A stretch of 64,000 nt of DNA, taken from NCBI RefSeq assembly GCF_002086795.1, contig NZ_MVIM01000019.1:43043-107042 (forward strand). Reading direction: 5' to 3'. This document shows, piece by piece, positions 49,831 to 58,680 of this stretch. The translations under genes were made by a program, and so were the position numbers. Every line of letters starts with the position of its first letter. Position 1 is the stretch's first letter. Under the pieces are notes generated by a model. It saw only the letters and a list, made by a program, of their open reading frames with translations, was not told the DNA's origin and did no database searches. Source of the stretch: Mycolicibacterium tusciae. GTDB taxonomy: Bacteria; Actinomycetota; Actinomycetes; Mycobacteriales; Mycobacteriaceae.

Positions 49831-50885
49831 TCATTGACATCCACGGTCACTACACCACGGCACCGCCGGCGCATCAGGCGTTTCGTGACCAACAGCTCGC
49901 GGCGTTGGAAAATCCCAGCGTGCCGGCACCGGCAGCGCCGAGGATCGGTGAAGACGAGCTCCGAGAGAGCGTCGAGAACAATCAGCTGCGCGTGCTTCGC
50001 GAGCGAGGTGGTGATCTGATGCTGTTCTCGCCGAAAGCTTCCGGGATGGAGCACCACATAGCGGACCAGGCCACCGCCACCGCGTGGGCCCGTGCGTCCA
50101 ACGACCTGGTCCACCGTGTGGCGCAACTTTATCCCGACGCTTTCGCGCCAGTGGCTCAGTTGCCACAGACACCTTGTGGAGACCTGCGTCCGGTGGTCGA
50201 CGAGCTACGACGTTGCGTGGATGAACTCGGTTTCGTCGGGTGCAACGTCAACCCGGATCCGACGGCCGGGTACTGGACGTCGCCCCCGATGACGGACGAA
50301 TACTGGTACCCGCTGTACGAGGCCATGATCGAGTTGGAAGTGCCTGCGATGGTGCATGTTTCGATCTCGTGTAATCCAAACTTCCACACGCTCGGCGCGC
50401 ACTACCTCAACGCTGACACGAGCGTTTTCATGCAGTTCGTGCAGTCGGACTTGTTCCAGCGATATCCGAAGCTGACCTTTGTGATCCCGCACGGAGGTGG
50501 CGCCGTCCCGTACCACTGGGGCCGTTACCGCGGCTTGGCGGCTCGGCTGGGCCGACCAGACCCAAGCGAACTCCTGGGAAATATGTACTTCGACACTTGC
50601 GTCTATCACCAGGCTGGAATCGATCTGCTGCACCGGGTTATCGGTCCGGCTAACCTGCTCTTCGCTTCCGAAATGCTCGGCGCGGTTCGAGGAGTTGACC
50701 CGGACACCGGAGTCGCATGGGACGACACGCTGGTCTACATCAACGAACTCGATTTGAGTGAGGAAGAACACCACGCAGTGGTGGAGGGTAACGCGCGCCG
50801 AGTGTATCCCCGGCTGGACCGGCATTTGGCCAGTAAAGATCTCGCCGGCAACGGATCCGCCGCAGTCGACGTCCGCTTCGGATGA
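49827..50885 (+). CDS. Amidohydrolase-fold 4-oxalomesaconate hydratase (LigJ-like)
   Basis: A 352-residue amidohydrolase-superfamily protein opening MIIDIHGHYTTAPPAHQAF, the same HxH metal start as LigJ. Further blocks are LMLFSPKASGMEHH, FVGCNVNPDP, TFVIPHGGGAVPYHWGR and FASEMLGAVRGVDPDTG near the C-terminus. LigJ hydrates 4-oxalomesaconate to 4-carboxy-4-hydroxy-2-oxoadipate, the substrate of the aldolase encoded directly upstream with a 4-nt overlap. A decarboxylase of the ACMSD type is the alternative from family. Cytoplasmic. Confidence 0.87.
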   Translation: MIIDIHGHYTTAPPAHQAFRDQQLAALENPSVPAPAAPRIGEDELRESVENNQLRVLRERGGDLMLFSPKASGMEHHIADQATATAWARASNDLVHRVAQLYPDAFAPVAQLPQTPCGDLRPVVDELRRCVDELGFVGCNVNPDPTAGYWTSPPMTDEYWYPLYEAMIELEVPAMVHVSISCNPNFHTLGAHYLNADTSVFMQFVQSDLFQRYPKLTFVIPHGGGAVPYHWGRYRGLAARLGRPDPSELLGNMYFDTCVYHQAGIDLLHRVIGPANLLFASEMLGAVRGVDPDTGVAWDDTLVYINELDLSEEEHHAVVEGNARRVYPRLDRHLASKDLAGNGSAAVDVRFG

Positions 50886-50957
50886 GTTGACGGGCGATAA
50901 GGATACGTCTCGCACGGCAACCGGGGAACAACCAACAACAGAAGGAGCCGAGAGTCG

Positions 50958-52169
50958 GTGAGCACGATCCCAGAGCTCGACGTCGATATCTTCTCCGACG
51001 AGGTGTTGCGTGATCCGTTTCCCACGTACGCGCGCATGCGTGAGCTAGGGCCGGTCGTCCGTCTGACCGCTAATGGCGTGCTCGCGGTCGCGCGGTATGC
51101 CGAAGTGCGGGCAGTCCTCATGGACCACACGCGATTCATCTCGGGCAAAGGTGTCGGCTTCAACAATCAGTTCAACGAGGTCCGTAGACACAGCGTCATC
51201 GCGTCCGACCCGCCACGCCACGAGATGCTGCGCGGTGTTCTCCAGGATCGTTTGGGGCCTCGTTCGATTCGCAGTGTGGAGCAGATCATTCGGCCCAGAG
51301 CTCAATCGCTTGTCGACGAGATGACCAGAAGAGAGTCCTTTGATGCGGTGACCGACTTCAGTCAGGTCTTTCCCGTAGAGGTCGTCGGAGAGCTGATCGG
51401 CCTCCCCGTTGATGCTCGCTCGGAGTTGCTGCGCTGGGCCAGCGGTGCGTTCAACGCCTTTGGCCCGCCGGGTGATCGCACCTCGGCAGGCCTGGCCGAC
51501 ATCGCCGAGCAGTTCGAGTACATCCGCAACGTCGCAACGAGGGACCAACTGGCCCCGGGCAGCATGGGTGCCGCGGTATACGAAGCGGCCGACGCTGGGG
51601 TCATCCCCGAGGAGTACTGCCTGCACCTACTTTCGGCGTACCTTACGGCGGGGATGGACACGACCGTCAATGCGCTTGGGGCGATGGTGTGGCTGCTCGG
51701 GACGCATCCTGAGCAGTGGCAGGAACTCCGCGGGTTACCCCACCGGGTCAACGCCGTCGTGAATGAGGTGTTGAGGATCGAAGCACCTGCGCAGCTCTTC
51801 TCCCGTGTCGCAGCGGTGGACGCCGAGGTGAGCGGAATTGAGATCGCCGCGGGTGAGCGGGTTGCTGTCATCTATGGAAGCGGCAATCGCGATGAGCGCC
51901 AGTATCCCGAGCCAGACAAATTCGACATTCACCGAAACGCCGCGGGTCATCTGACCTTTGGAACCGGTCTTCATGCCTGCGCGGGTCAGGTTTTGGCCCG
52001 GATCGAGCTCCAGGCGGTATTGGAATCGATGATCGAGCGCGTCGAGACGATCACGATTGGCGAGCCCACCCGCAAGCTCAACAACGTGTTGCGTGGATTC
52101 CGTAATGTCCCTGCGACCTTCACGCCCGCTCCGATCAAGAATCCAGTACTTTCCGGAGAAACGGCGTGA
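50958..52169 (+). CDS. Cytochrome P450, CYP199-like
   Basis: A 403-residue bacterial P450. The heme ligand loop is FGTGLHACAGQ near residue 336, the I-helix acid-alcohol pair is in TAGMDTTVNAL near residue 233, and the K-helix ExxR is NEVLRIE. The N-terminus (PELDVDIFSDEVLRDPFPTYARMRELGPVV, and FISGKGVGF further on) resembles CYP199-type enzymes, which O-demethylate or hydroxylate para-substituted benzoates. Electron donors would be the ferredoxin and reductase at 45140-46740. The aldehyde dehydrogenase gene overlaps its stop by 4 nt. Substrate uncertain. Confidence 0.92.
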   Translation: MSTIPELDVDIFSDEVLRDPFPTYARMRELGPVVRLTANGVLAVARYAEVRAVLMDHTRFISGKGVGFNNQFNEVRRHSVIASDPPRHEMLRGVLQDRLGPRSIRSVEQIIRPRAQSLVDEMTRRESFDAVTDFSQVFPVEVVGELIGLPVDARSELLRWASGAFNAFGPPGDRTSAGLADIAEQFEYIRNVATRDQLAPGSMGAAVYEAADAGVIPEEYCLHLLSAYLTAGMDTTVNALGAMVWLLGTHPEQWQELRGLPHRVNAVVNEVLRIEAPAQLFSRVAAVDAEVSGIEIAAGERVAVIYGSGNRDERQYPEPDKFDIHRNAAGHLTFGTGLHACAGQVLARIELQAVLESMIERVETITIGEPTRKLNNVLRGFRNVPATFTPAPIKNPVLSGETA

Positions 52170-53617
52170 TCGGCAGTCGCCACAGCCATATCTATGTCGA
52201 TGGTGTCTGGCGGGAGTCCGATTCCGATGCCTTCATCGACCTCACCGATCCGGCCACCGAGGACTGGGTCGGGAGCGTCCCAGACGGGAGCTCCGCCGAT
52301 GTAGCGTCGGCGGCGATCGCGGCACGCGCCGCGCTGCGGGGGTGGGCCGAAGCGCCATCCAAAGATCGTGCAGCCCTGATCGCCGCGCTGGCCGACAGTT
52401 TCGATGAACGATGCGAGGAGATCGCGCGCCTCGTGACGGCCCAGAATGGAGCCGTAATCTCGAGGTCGCGTCGTACCAATGGCACTCGTCCCATAGCTCT
52501 CTACCGCCACTGTGCCGAGATAGCCGGATCCTTCGAGCCCGAAGTCGCCAGTGCCGACGGGAAGGGCATCGTCAGACGTGAACCGGTGGGTGTCGTCGGG
52601 ATCATCATCCCGTGGAACGCGCCCCAGTCCTTATTAGCCCACAAGCTGGCTCCGGCTCTCGCCGCAGGGTGCACGGTCGTCGTGAAACCTGCGCCGGAAA
52701 CACCTTTGGACTCATTGCTCATCGGGGAGCTCGCTGCGGCAGTCGGATTCCCTCCCGGGGTGATCAACGTCGTCACCGGTGGCCGTACGACAGGGTCCGC
52801 GGTGATTGACGATCCGAACATAGACATGGTGTCCTTCACCGGCTCCACGGATGCTGGTCGCGCAATCGCCTCGCGTGCAGGCCATTTGTTGAAGCCGGTC
52901 GTAGCGGAGCTGGGTGGAAAGTCGGCGGCCGTGTTGCTCGACGATGCGGACCTCGAGCTCTTCGCCGACAACTTGGTCACCACCTGCCTGCCGAATACGG
53001 GGCAGGTCTGCTACTCGTGCACGCGTGTCATCGCGCCTCGCGCACGCTTCAGCGATGTACTCGAGGTCGTCACATCATGCTTGGCCAGTGCTCAGTTGGG
53101 TGACCCGCTGGATCCAGGGACAGTCTTCGGTCCGCTCGTCAGCGCGGCGCAGCGTGCACGTGTCGAGGACTACATCGACTCGGCTGGTGCCGAAGGAGCT
53201 CGGGTGATCCTCGGGGGTGGCCGTCCGTCCATTGCGACCGGCTTCTACGTCGAGCCCACGGTGATCGTCGACGTCGACCGTACGATGCGCGTGTTCCGCG
53301 AAGAGATATTCGGGCCCGTGCTGGTCGTGGTTCCTCATGACGGAGATGAGGACGCGACACGAATGGCCAATGATTCGTCATATGGGCTTGGCGGTGCGGT
53401 GTTCAGTCGTGACGTCGAGCGTGCGACGGCGGTGGCGCGCAATATGCATACCGGGCGCATCTCGATTAACGCGCGGAGCCACGGTGTCTCCGCCCCAGCC
53501 GAGGGATACAAAGACAGCGGAGTCGGCGGCTCGCTCGATATCTCCTCCCACCTTCGACTCAAGTCCATTGCCGGGGTGGTCGACGTCGACCGGCATGCGA
53601 AAAGCGCTCGGCAGTAA
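52166..53617 (+). CDS. Aldehyde dehydrogenase
   Basis: A 483-residue NAD(P)-dependent aldehyde dehydrogenase. Cofactor and active-site blocks are IIPWNAPQSLLAHKLAPALAAGC, FTGSTDAGR, ELGGKSAAVLLDDADLE (general-base Glu) and NTGQVCYSCTRV, where the nucleophile is the first Cys after GQV. REEIFGPVLVVVPHD is also present. It follows the P450 gene with overlapping stop/start, so it probably oxidises an aldehyde formed after P450 hydroxylation, or semialdehyde from ring cleavage. Substrate unknown. Confidence 0.93.
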   Translation: MIGSRHSHIYVDGVWRESDSDAFIDLTDPATEDWVGSVPDGSSADVASAAIAARAALRGWAEAPSKDRAALIAALADSFDERCEEIARLVTAQNGAVISRSRRTNGTRPIALYRHCAEIAGSFEPEVASADGKGIVRREPVGVVGIIIPWNAPQSLLAHKLAPALAAGCTVVVKPAPETPLDSLLIGELAAAVGFPPGVINVVTGGRTTGSAVIDDPNIDMVSFTGSTDAGRAIASRAGHLLKPVVAELGGKSAAVLLDDADLELFADNLVTTCLPNTGQVCYSCTRVIAPRARFSDVLEVVTSCLASAQLGDPLDPGTVFGPLVSAAQRARVEDYIDSAGAEGARVILGGGRPSIATGFYVEPTVIVDVDRTMRVFREEIFGPVLVVVPHDGDEDATRMANDSSYGLGGAVFSRDVERATAVARNMHTGRISINARSHGVSAPAEGYKDSGVGGSLDISSHLRLKSIAGVVDVDRHAKSARQ

Positions 53618-53705
53618 GAAGGGCTTGCTTGGCAACACTTGCGCGAACCCCATTAACCCTGTCCATAACGTCGATGACGTTGCCGCCCAAAAAGGAAGGT
53701 CACAC

Positions 53706-54509
53706 ATGACAACCACAGTTCGCGACATCAGCATCATCCGAGCTGCCGTCGACCGTATCCAAACCGCTTTCGTGACAGGGCAACCAGCACCACCGGTGCG
53801 CACGCTGATCGGCGCGGAGGACATCGATTCGGCGTATGCGGTTCAGCAGGAGCTCAACGCTCGCCGGGTGGCGGCGGGAGGAGTGGTAATCGGTCGAAAG
53901 ATCGGCCTGACTGCTCCTTCAGTACAGCAACAACTCGGCGTCGACCAACCGGATTTCGGTGTCCTATTTGCGGACATGGACGCATCCGGCGAGACGCTCG
54001 TTCCTTATCGAAAGTTGTTGCAGCCCAAGGTCGAAGCCGAAGTCGCCTTCGTACTCGCGGAAGATATCGACAGAGATGTGTCAAGCGAAGATCAAATTCG
54101 AGGATCGATTCGCTACGCCGTTGCGGCACTGGAGATCGTGGATAGCCGCATAGCGAATTGGGACCTGAGTATCGCTGACACCGTGGCGGACAACGCCTCC
54201 AGCGGGCTGTTCGTTCTGGGGGAGAACCGGCTCGAAATCGACGAATTCGAGCCCCGGGACGTCGTCATGCGAATGTCGGCCGATGGCGTTCCGGTATCAG
54301 CGGGCTCTGGGGCGGCCTGTCTGGGTGACCCGATCCTTGCATTGATGTGGTTGGCCAGGACAGCTGCTGCGTACGGGCAGCCACTTCGCGCTGGCCAGAT
54401 CGTTCTTTCGGGAGCGCTTGGACCCATGGCCGCGGTCAGGCCCGGCGTTCATGTCGAAGCGGAGATCGAGCCTCTGGGATCGGTTTCCGCCACGTTCTCA
54501 GAGGCATGA
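53706..54509 (+). CDS. 2-Oxopent-4-enoate hydratase (MhpD/HsaE-like)
   Basis: A 267-residue hydratase of the fumarylacetoacetate-hydrolase-like MhpD family from ATG at 53706, behind GGAAGG. Markers are VVIGRKIGLTAPSVQQQLGVDQPDFGVLF near residue 60, KVEAEVAFVLAEDI with the metal-binding Glu residues near residue 108, ALEIVDSRIANWDLSIADTVADNASSG near 142, and VLSGALGPM near the C-terminus. It hydrates 2-hydroxypenta-2,4-dienoate to 4-hydroxy-2-oxovalerate in catechol meta-cleavage. The next two genes of that route are missing or broken here. Confidence 0.92.
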   Translation: MTTTVRDISIIRAAVDRIQTAFVTGQPAPPVRTLIGAEDIDSAYAVQQELNARRVAAGGVVIGRKIGLTAPSVQQQLGVDQPDFGVLFADMDASGETLVPYRKLLQPKVEAEVAFVLAEDIDRDVSSEDQIRGSIRYAVAALEIVDSRIANWDLSIADTVADNASSGLFVLGENRLEIDEFEPRDVVMRMSADGVPVSAGSGAACLGDPILALMWLARTAAAYGQPLRAGQIVLSGALGPMAAVRPGVHVEAEIEPLGSVSATFSEA

Positions 54510-54745
54510 TGGCAATGACGAAAGTCGCCATCATCGGTTCGGGGCACATGGCACCGACCTCATGCAGAAGATCATGCGAATTACCGCGGTACTGGACGTC
54601 GCCGGGATGGTGGGCATCGATCGCGCTGCCCGGCGTCGCACGGGGAGAGGTCGAGTGTTCCGATAACCCGTGAGGGCCTGCAGCGCCTGATTGCGATGTC
54701 TCATTTCGACGAGATCGACATCGTGCTATGGAGAAGCGAGGTTTG
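54506..54745 (+). pseudogene. Acetaldehyde dehydrogenase (acylating, MhpF-like), broken
   Basis: ATG 54506 overlaps the hydratase stop, the normal arrangement. The frame opens MTKVAIIGSGH, the NAD-binding start of MhpF/HsaG, but at about 54548 one base is missing and the next part continues in another frame as GTDLMQKIMRITAVLDVAGMVGID. After a further gap, GLQRLIAMSHFDEIDIVL matches the family again, then the sequence is unrelated. About 75 of the usual 300 or more residues remain and the catalytic Cys is lost. The 4-hydroxy-2-oxovalerate aldolase that normally follows is absent. Confidence 0.8.
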
Positions 54746-54796
54746 ATCGTGCGCCTCGGCGTCGGTGGACGTCTACCGCCTTCGTCGCTGTAGCGC

Positions 54797-55300
54797 TTAT
54801 TCGTCGAACCCTTCACCTGGGATGGCAAACACCGCCCGTGCGTTTTCGTTGAGATTGGCAAATCCATCGATAATCACCTGCTTCACGCGCATCTCGTTGT
54901 CAGCTATGCGAATCAGCCACGTGCGAAAGGCCGACCCGGTGAATTCTTCGCTGACCAACGAGGGTGCTTTCCAGCGTCGAAAGTAGAACTCAAGATGGGT
55001 CGTCAGCTCGACCACACCCTCCTTCGCCGGGATGTAGGAAAGTACGTGGCGCAGTTCCAGGCGTTCGTCGAAGATCCCGGCCCGTTGGTCAAGGTACGTC
55101 TGCAGACCATCGCGGCCTTTCCACTGGTAACCACCACGAAAACCGATCTGAAAGTCGTCGGTGAGGACCGCCGCGAACATCGGTTCGGCATTCCGTTGCT
55201 TCTCCATGCTTAGGAACGCGTCGAGGGTGGCAATGAAGCCAGGCAAATCTGGGGCGCCGCTGAGCATTTCACTGTCGGCTTCCACTTTTTTGGACGTCAT
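54797..55300 (-). CDS. SnoaL-like (NTF2-fold) protein
   Basis: A 167-residue protein with an NTF2/SnoaL-like alpha+beta cone: FIATLDAFLSMEKQRNAEPMFAAVLTDDFQ, WKGRDGLQTYLDQRAGIFDERLELRHVL and the C-terminal beta strands. The fold is used by ketosteroid isomerases, dehydratases and the small subunits of Rieske dioxygenases, so it may act on an aromatic intermediate of module B. It starts where the IclR gene ends (TGATG overlap), so the two are co-transcribed. Exact role unknown. Confidence 0.75.
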   Translation of the reverse strand: MTSKKVEADSEMLSGAPDLPGFIATLDAFLSMEKQRNAEPMFAAVLTDDFQIGFRGGYQWKGRDGLQTYLDQRAGIFDERLELRHVLSYIPAKEGVVELTTHLEFYFRRWKAPSLVSEEFTGSAFRTWLIRIADNEMRVKQVIIDGFANLNENARAVFAIPGEGFDE

Positions 55301-56100
55301 CAGCCGAGATTGCGGGCTAGCTCGGCGGCGGCGTCTGTTAGGGCAGTGCGAGCTTTGCGGATATCTGAGGGCCCGAATCGATAACTGGGCGCTGACGCAT
55401 TGAGTGCCAGCCTCATCTGGGAACCTCCTACGGGTACGGCCACGGCAACAGACGCGACGCCTTCCTCACTTTCCTGGTTGCTGGTCGCAAACCCACTCTT
55501 TCTGACCTCTGCCAATTGAGCGCGCAGTTCGGTGAGGGTACGCACGGAATGCTCGGTGAGTGGCTCCAAATGTGGGTCGGGATACAACTGGTCAAGCTCG
55601 TCATCGGATAGTCCGGCGAGTAGGACTTTACCTGTCGACGTGCAATGGGCAGCACGTGTAGTACCCAAACGCGAAATCACTCGAACAGCAGAAGGGCTTT
55701 CGAGTGCCGCGATGAAGCGAACGAGTCTGCCGTCCAACGTTCCTACGTGCACGGTTTCTTGCAACGTCTCCGCGAGGTGGCGCAGAATCGGCGCGGCGGT
55801 GCGCGGTATGTCCATCCTGGAGTGCACAGCGAACGCCACGTTCGTCAAGGACGGTCCGGGCTGGTATGCCCTGCTGATCGGATCTTGGCGGACAAAACCG
55901 CGGTACTGAAGCATGGATAACAGGCGATGCGCGGTCGACGAAGCGACCTGCAGGTACTCGCTGGCGTCAGTGAGCCGGATCTGAGAGCGGTCTCCGAGGA
56001 GGAGGATTAGGCGAAGAGCATTGTCGACAGACTCGATCGGATATTGCGGGAGCTTTCCGGTGCTGTCATGCTCCATGCCCGCGACAGGAGGTTTCTGCAT
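55300..56100 (-). CDS. IclR-family transcriptional regulator
   Basis: A 266-residue IclR protein from ATG at 56100 (AAGG site upstream). The N-terminal winged helix reads SVDNALRLILLLGDRSQIRLTDASEYLQVASSTAHRLLSML; the C-terminal effector domain has AAHCTSTGKVLLAGLSDDEL and SNQESEEGVASVAVAV, the typical ligand pocket. It is read divergently from the Rieske dioxygenase operon over a 520-bp gap, the normal place for a catabolic activator or repressor. A longer frame upstream to 56427 looks non-coding in its first part. Confidence 0.92.
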   Translation of the reverse strand: MQKPPVAGMEHDSTGKLPQYPIESVDNALRLILLLGDRSQIRLTDASEYLQVASSTAHRLLSMLQYRGFVRQDPISRAYQPGPSLTNVAFAVHSRMDIPRTAAPILRHLAETLQETVHVGTLDGRLVRFIAALESPSAVRVISRLGTTRAAHCTSTGKVLLAGLSDDELDQLYPDPHLEPLTEHSVRTLTELRAQLAEVRKSGFATSNQESEEGVASVAVAVPVGGSQMRLALNASAPSYRFGPSDIRKARTALTDAAAELARNLG

Positions 56101-56552
56101 GACAGAGACCTTACCGCGGTGAAAGCCGAATGCAGCTCGAAGAATCGCGACGCTCAGGCATCGGCGGCGTAATGTCGCCTCACCGCACAACATCTGGCAC
56201 CGCCGTCGGCCCGGGCGGTCCGCAGACTTGCTTCCCGCGGCGTCGTCGTCGGTGACCAGTCCAATCCGTAGGCGGCGCAAAATCTCCGACGAAATCTGCT
56301 CGGCCAGTACCGCTGACAGCTGCTGGCATCCCACGCATGCCTGCCCGTGCGCAGCAGTACCGGGCCGGTCGTTTTCGTTACGGGCCCTGTGCCCACTCGT
56401 CGCAAATCGCGTGGGCAAGGAAGACATACTGCCTCGGGCGGTGAATGCCGTTGTGGACGTTTCGTCGAAGGCAACGAAGCGGGCTGCGCGACAGTTCGAC
56501 AGCTCAGCGAGGCCGGTTGACTACACCGGCAAATTGACGGCATACTCTCTGC
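56101..56552. other. Divergent control region between IclR and the dioxygenase operon
   Basis: This is a gap of about 450 bp. Open frames exist on both strands (minus 56154-56543, plus 56228-56617), but none resembles a known protein or has a ribosome site. The reverse-strand reading includes a Cys/Ala-rich patch with no identity I can give, possibly old debris. It must hold the promoters of both operons. Confidence 0.5.
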
Positions 56553-56571
56553 TAGACAGAGTCGTGTTCTA
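56553..56571. promoter_or_regulatory. Imperfect palindrome near the dioxygenase start
   Basis: TAGACAGAGTCGTGTTCTA forms an inverted repeat (TAGACA against TGTTCTA, one base off) 62 nt before the dioxygenase start. It shares GACAGAGT with the palindrome at 61762 ahead of the cupin gene. An IclR operator is the likely role; unproved. Confidence 0.45.
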
Positions 56572-56632
56572 CATAACAGTGAAGGCGCCTCAGTCGAGGA
56601 TTGGGTCCCGTCGCTGAGTCATGGAGTTGAAG

Positions 56633-58087
56633 ATGCAGGATCACGGTGAGGTGTTGGCGGCAGTACGCACTGGCATGATTCCGGCGCACGTGTACAACGA
56701 CAAGCAGATTTTCTCGCTCGAAAAGGAGCGGCTGTTCAGTCGGGCGTGGTTGTTCGTCGCGCACGAGTCCGAAATTCCGCAGCCGGGCGACTACGTGGTC
56801 AGGCAAGTGCTACAGGATTCGTTCATCGTCGCTCGTGATTCTGCAGGCGAGGTCCGGGTGATGTTCAATATGTGCCTCCATCGCGGTATGCAGATTTGTC
56901 GGGCGGAGATGGGGAACGCGTCGAATTTCAGATGCCCTTACCACGGGTGGTCTTACCGCAACGACGGCCGCATTATCGGACTGCCTTTTCACCAAGAGGC
57001 CTACGGAGGGGAGGCGGGGTTCAACAAGGCGGGTCAGACCCTGTTGCCAGCGCCGAGTGTGGCCAGTTACAACGGGTTGATCTTCCTGTCGATGGATCCT
57101 GACGCAGAATCGCTTGAAGATTACCTGGGTGATTTCAGGTTCTATCTCGATTTCTACACCAAGCAGGGCCCCAACGGTCTCGAGGTGCAGGGTCCCCAGC
57201 GTTGGCGGGTAAAAGCGAACTGGAAGATCGCAGCTGAGAATTTCGCCGGGGACATGTACCACACGCCGCAGACGCACACGTCGGTGGTCGAGATCGGCCT
57301 GTTCCGAGAGCCGAAGGCTCACAAGCGCAAAGACGGCGCAACCTATTGGGCGGGCAGAGGTGGGGGGACCACATACAAGCTGCCTGAGGGGAGTTTCGAA
57401 GACCGGATGAGCTATGTCGGCTACCCGGCGGAAATGATCAGTCGTGCCAAGGCGACCTGGACCGAGCAGCAGCGACAGGTGGTGGGCGCCGATGGGTTCA
57501 TGATCTCGGCGGCGACGTGCTTTCCGAACATCAGCTTCGTGCACAACTGGCCGAAAGTCGAGGACGGCGAGCACGTCTTGCCGTTCATTTCGATTCGAGT
57601 ATGGCAGCCCATTAGCGAGAACGAGACTGAAGTGCTGTCCTGGTTTGCGGTGGATTCTGATGCCCCGGAAGCGTTTAAGGCGGCCTCATACAAGGCTTAT
57701 TTGATGTGTTTCGGCTCGACGGGAATGTTCGAACAAGACGATGTCGAGAATTGGGTGTCGCTGACCAACACCGCGGGGGGTTCGATGGCCCGCCGACTGC
57801 GGCTGAACAGCCGGATGGGGCTGCTCGCAGACGATGCCCGGGTGGTCGACACCCTAAGCAGCGCTCAGTTTCACGGGCCTGGATACGCTCAGCTCGGTTA
57901 CAACGAGAACAATCAACGGCAATTATTGAGGCTCTGGGCTGACTACCTCGACATGCCGCCGCTGCGAGTCGACCCGGCTACTGTGCTCACCGACAACCCG
58001 CAAGGTATTGAGCCAATGGTGCAGACCAATGGCCGGGCCGTTGCCGGTATCGACTCGGAGTCGGCTCCGACGTCGGTGATGCTGTGA
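56633..58087 (+). CDS. Rieske aromatic ring-hydroxylating dioxygenase, alpha subunit
   Basis: About 484 residues from ATG at 56633 (GGAG 6 nt upstream); ATG 56621 is possible but lacks a good site. Rieske ligands are CLHRG near residue 83 and CPYHGW near residue 102. The catalytic iron ligands are in ENFAGDMYHTPQTHTS (Asp and two His) near residue 202. It is the large catalytic subunit of a multicomponent dioxygenase resembling NidA/PhdA-type and other aryl-acid dioxygenases of actinobacteria. It adds both atoms of O2 to an aromatic ring to give a cis-dihydrodiol. The beta subunit overlaps its stop, and a ferredoxin and reductase lie in the same operon. Substrate not readable. Confidence 0.95.
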   Translation: MQDHGEVLAAVRTGMIPAHVYNDKQIFSLEKERLFSRAWLFVAHESEIPQPGDYVVRQVLQDSFIVARDSAGEVRVMFNMCLHRGMQICRAEMGNASNFRCPYHGWSYRNDGRIIGLPFHQEAYGGEAGFNKAGQTLLPAPSVASYNGLIFLSMDPDAESLEDYLGDFRFYLDFYTKQGPNGLEVQGPQRWRVKANWKIAAENFAGDMYHTPQTHTSVVEIGLFREPKAHKRKDGATYWAGRGGGTTYKLPEGSFEDRMSYVGYPAEMISRAKATWTEQQRQVVGADGFMISAATCFPNISFVHNWPKVEDGEHVLPFISIRVWQPISENETEVLSWFAVDSDAPEAFKAASYKAYLMCFGSTGMFEQDDVENWVSLTNTAGGSMARRLRLNSRMGLLADDARVVDTLSSAQFHGPGYAQLGYNENNQRQLLRLWADYLDMPPLRVDPATVLTDNPQGIEPMVQTNGRAVAGIDSESAPTSVML

Positions 58088-58680
58088 CCGTCGAGGATCA
58101 GCGCACTGGTCGACCCATGGCCCCATCGGTACTTGGTGCGCACGCAGCCCGCGCCCAACGTGTGGGGGAAGCCTTGCCGTTCGACGATTCTCGCCATCTG
58201 GAGGCGCATCGCTTCCTCATCAACGAGGCGTACCTTCTCGATGCCCAAGACTACGACAGGTGGCTGGGTGTTCTTACCGAGGACATTCACTATTACATGC
58301 CGGTGCGGATCACCACCGCCGCCGGCGCCGGATTCGATAGCTCAGCAGGAATGGCGCATTTCGACGAGAACAAATACTCACTCAGTCGTCGGGTTGCGCG
58401 ATTCGCCACCGAGCACGCCTGGACTGAGGATCCGCCGTCGCGCCTGCGTCACTTCATCACCAACGTGCGCACATTCCTCACCGACGACGCCGACTACCTC
58501 GCGGTCGACAGCGCTGAGTTGTTGTTCCGCAGCCGCGGCGACGTCAATGAGTCCACGCTCCTTTCATGCGGTCGTGAGGATCTCCTACGTCGCGATGGCA
58601 ACGCCCTCAAACTCGCCCGGCGCACAATCGCCGTCGATGAATCAGTGCTTCGAATGCAGAATCTGGCGGTATTCCTATGA
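58084..58680 (+). CDS. Ring-hydroxylating dioxygenase, beta subunit
   Basis: A 198-residue NTF2-fold beta subunit. The helical start EAHRFLINEAYLLDAQDYDRWLGVLTEDIHYYMPVR is the standard family opening, followed by RLRHFITNVRTFLTDD and SRGDVNESTLLSCGREDLLRR. It has no catalytic iron; it holds the alpha3beta3 hexamer together. GTG overlaps the alpha stop by 4 nt, and the following small gene overlaps its own stop by 4 nt. Confidence 0.93.
   Translation: MTVEDQRTGRPMAPSVLGAHAARAQRVGEALPFDDSRHLEAHRFLINEAYLLDAQDYDRWLGVLTEDIHYYMPVRITTAAGAGFDSSAGMAHFDENKYSLSRRVARFATEHAWTEDPPSRLRHFITNVRTFLTDDADYLAVDSAELLFRSRGDVNESTLLSCGREDLLRRDGNALKLARRTIAVDESVLRMQNLAVFL

Noticed and set aside
56154..56617. Open frames on both strands in the IclR-dioxygenase gap
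   Set aside because: No ribosome sites and no similarity I recognise; high-G+C DNA keeps frames open by chance.
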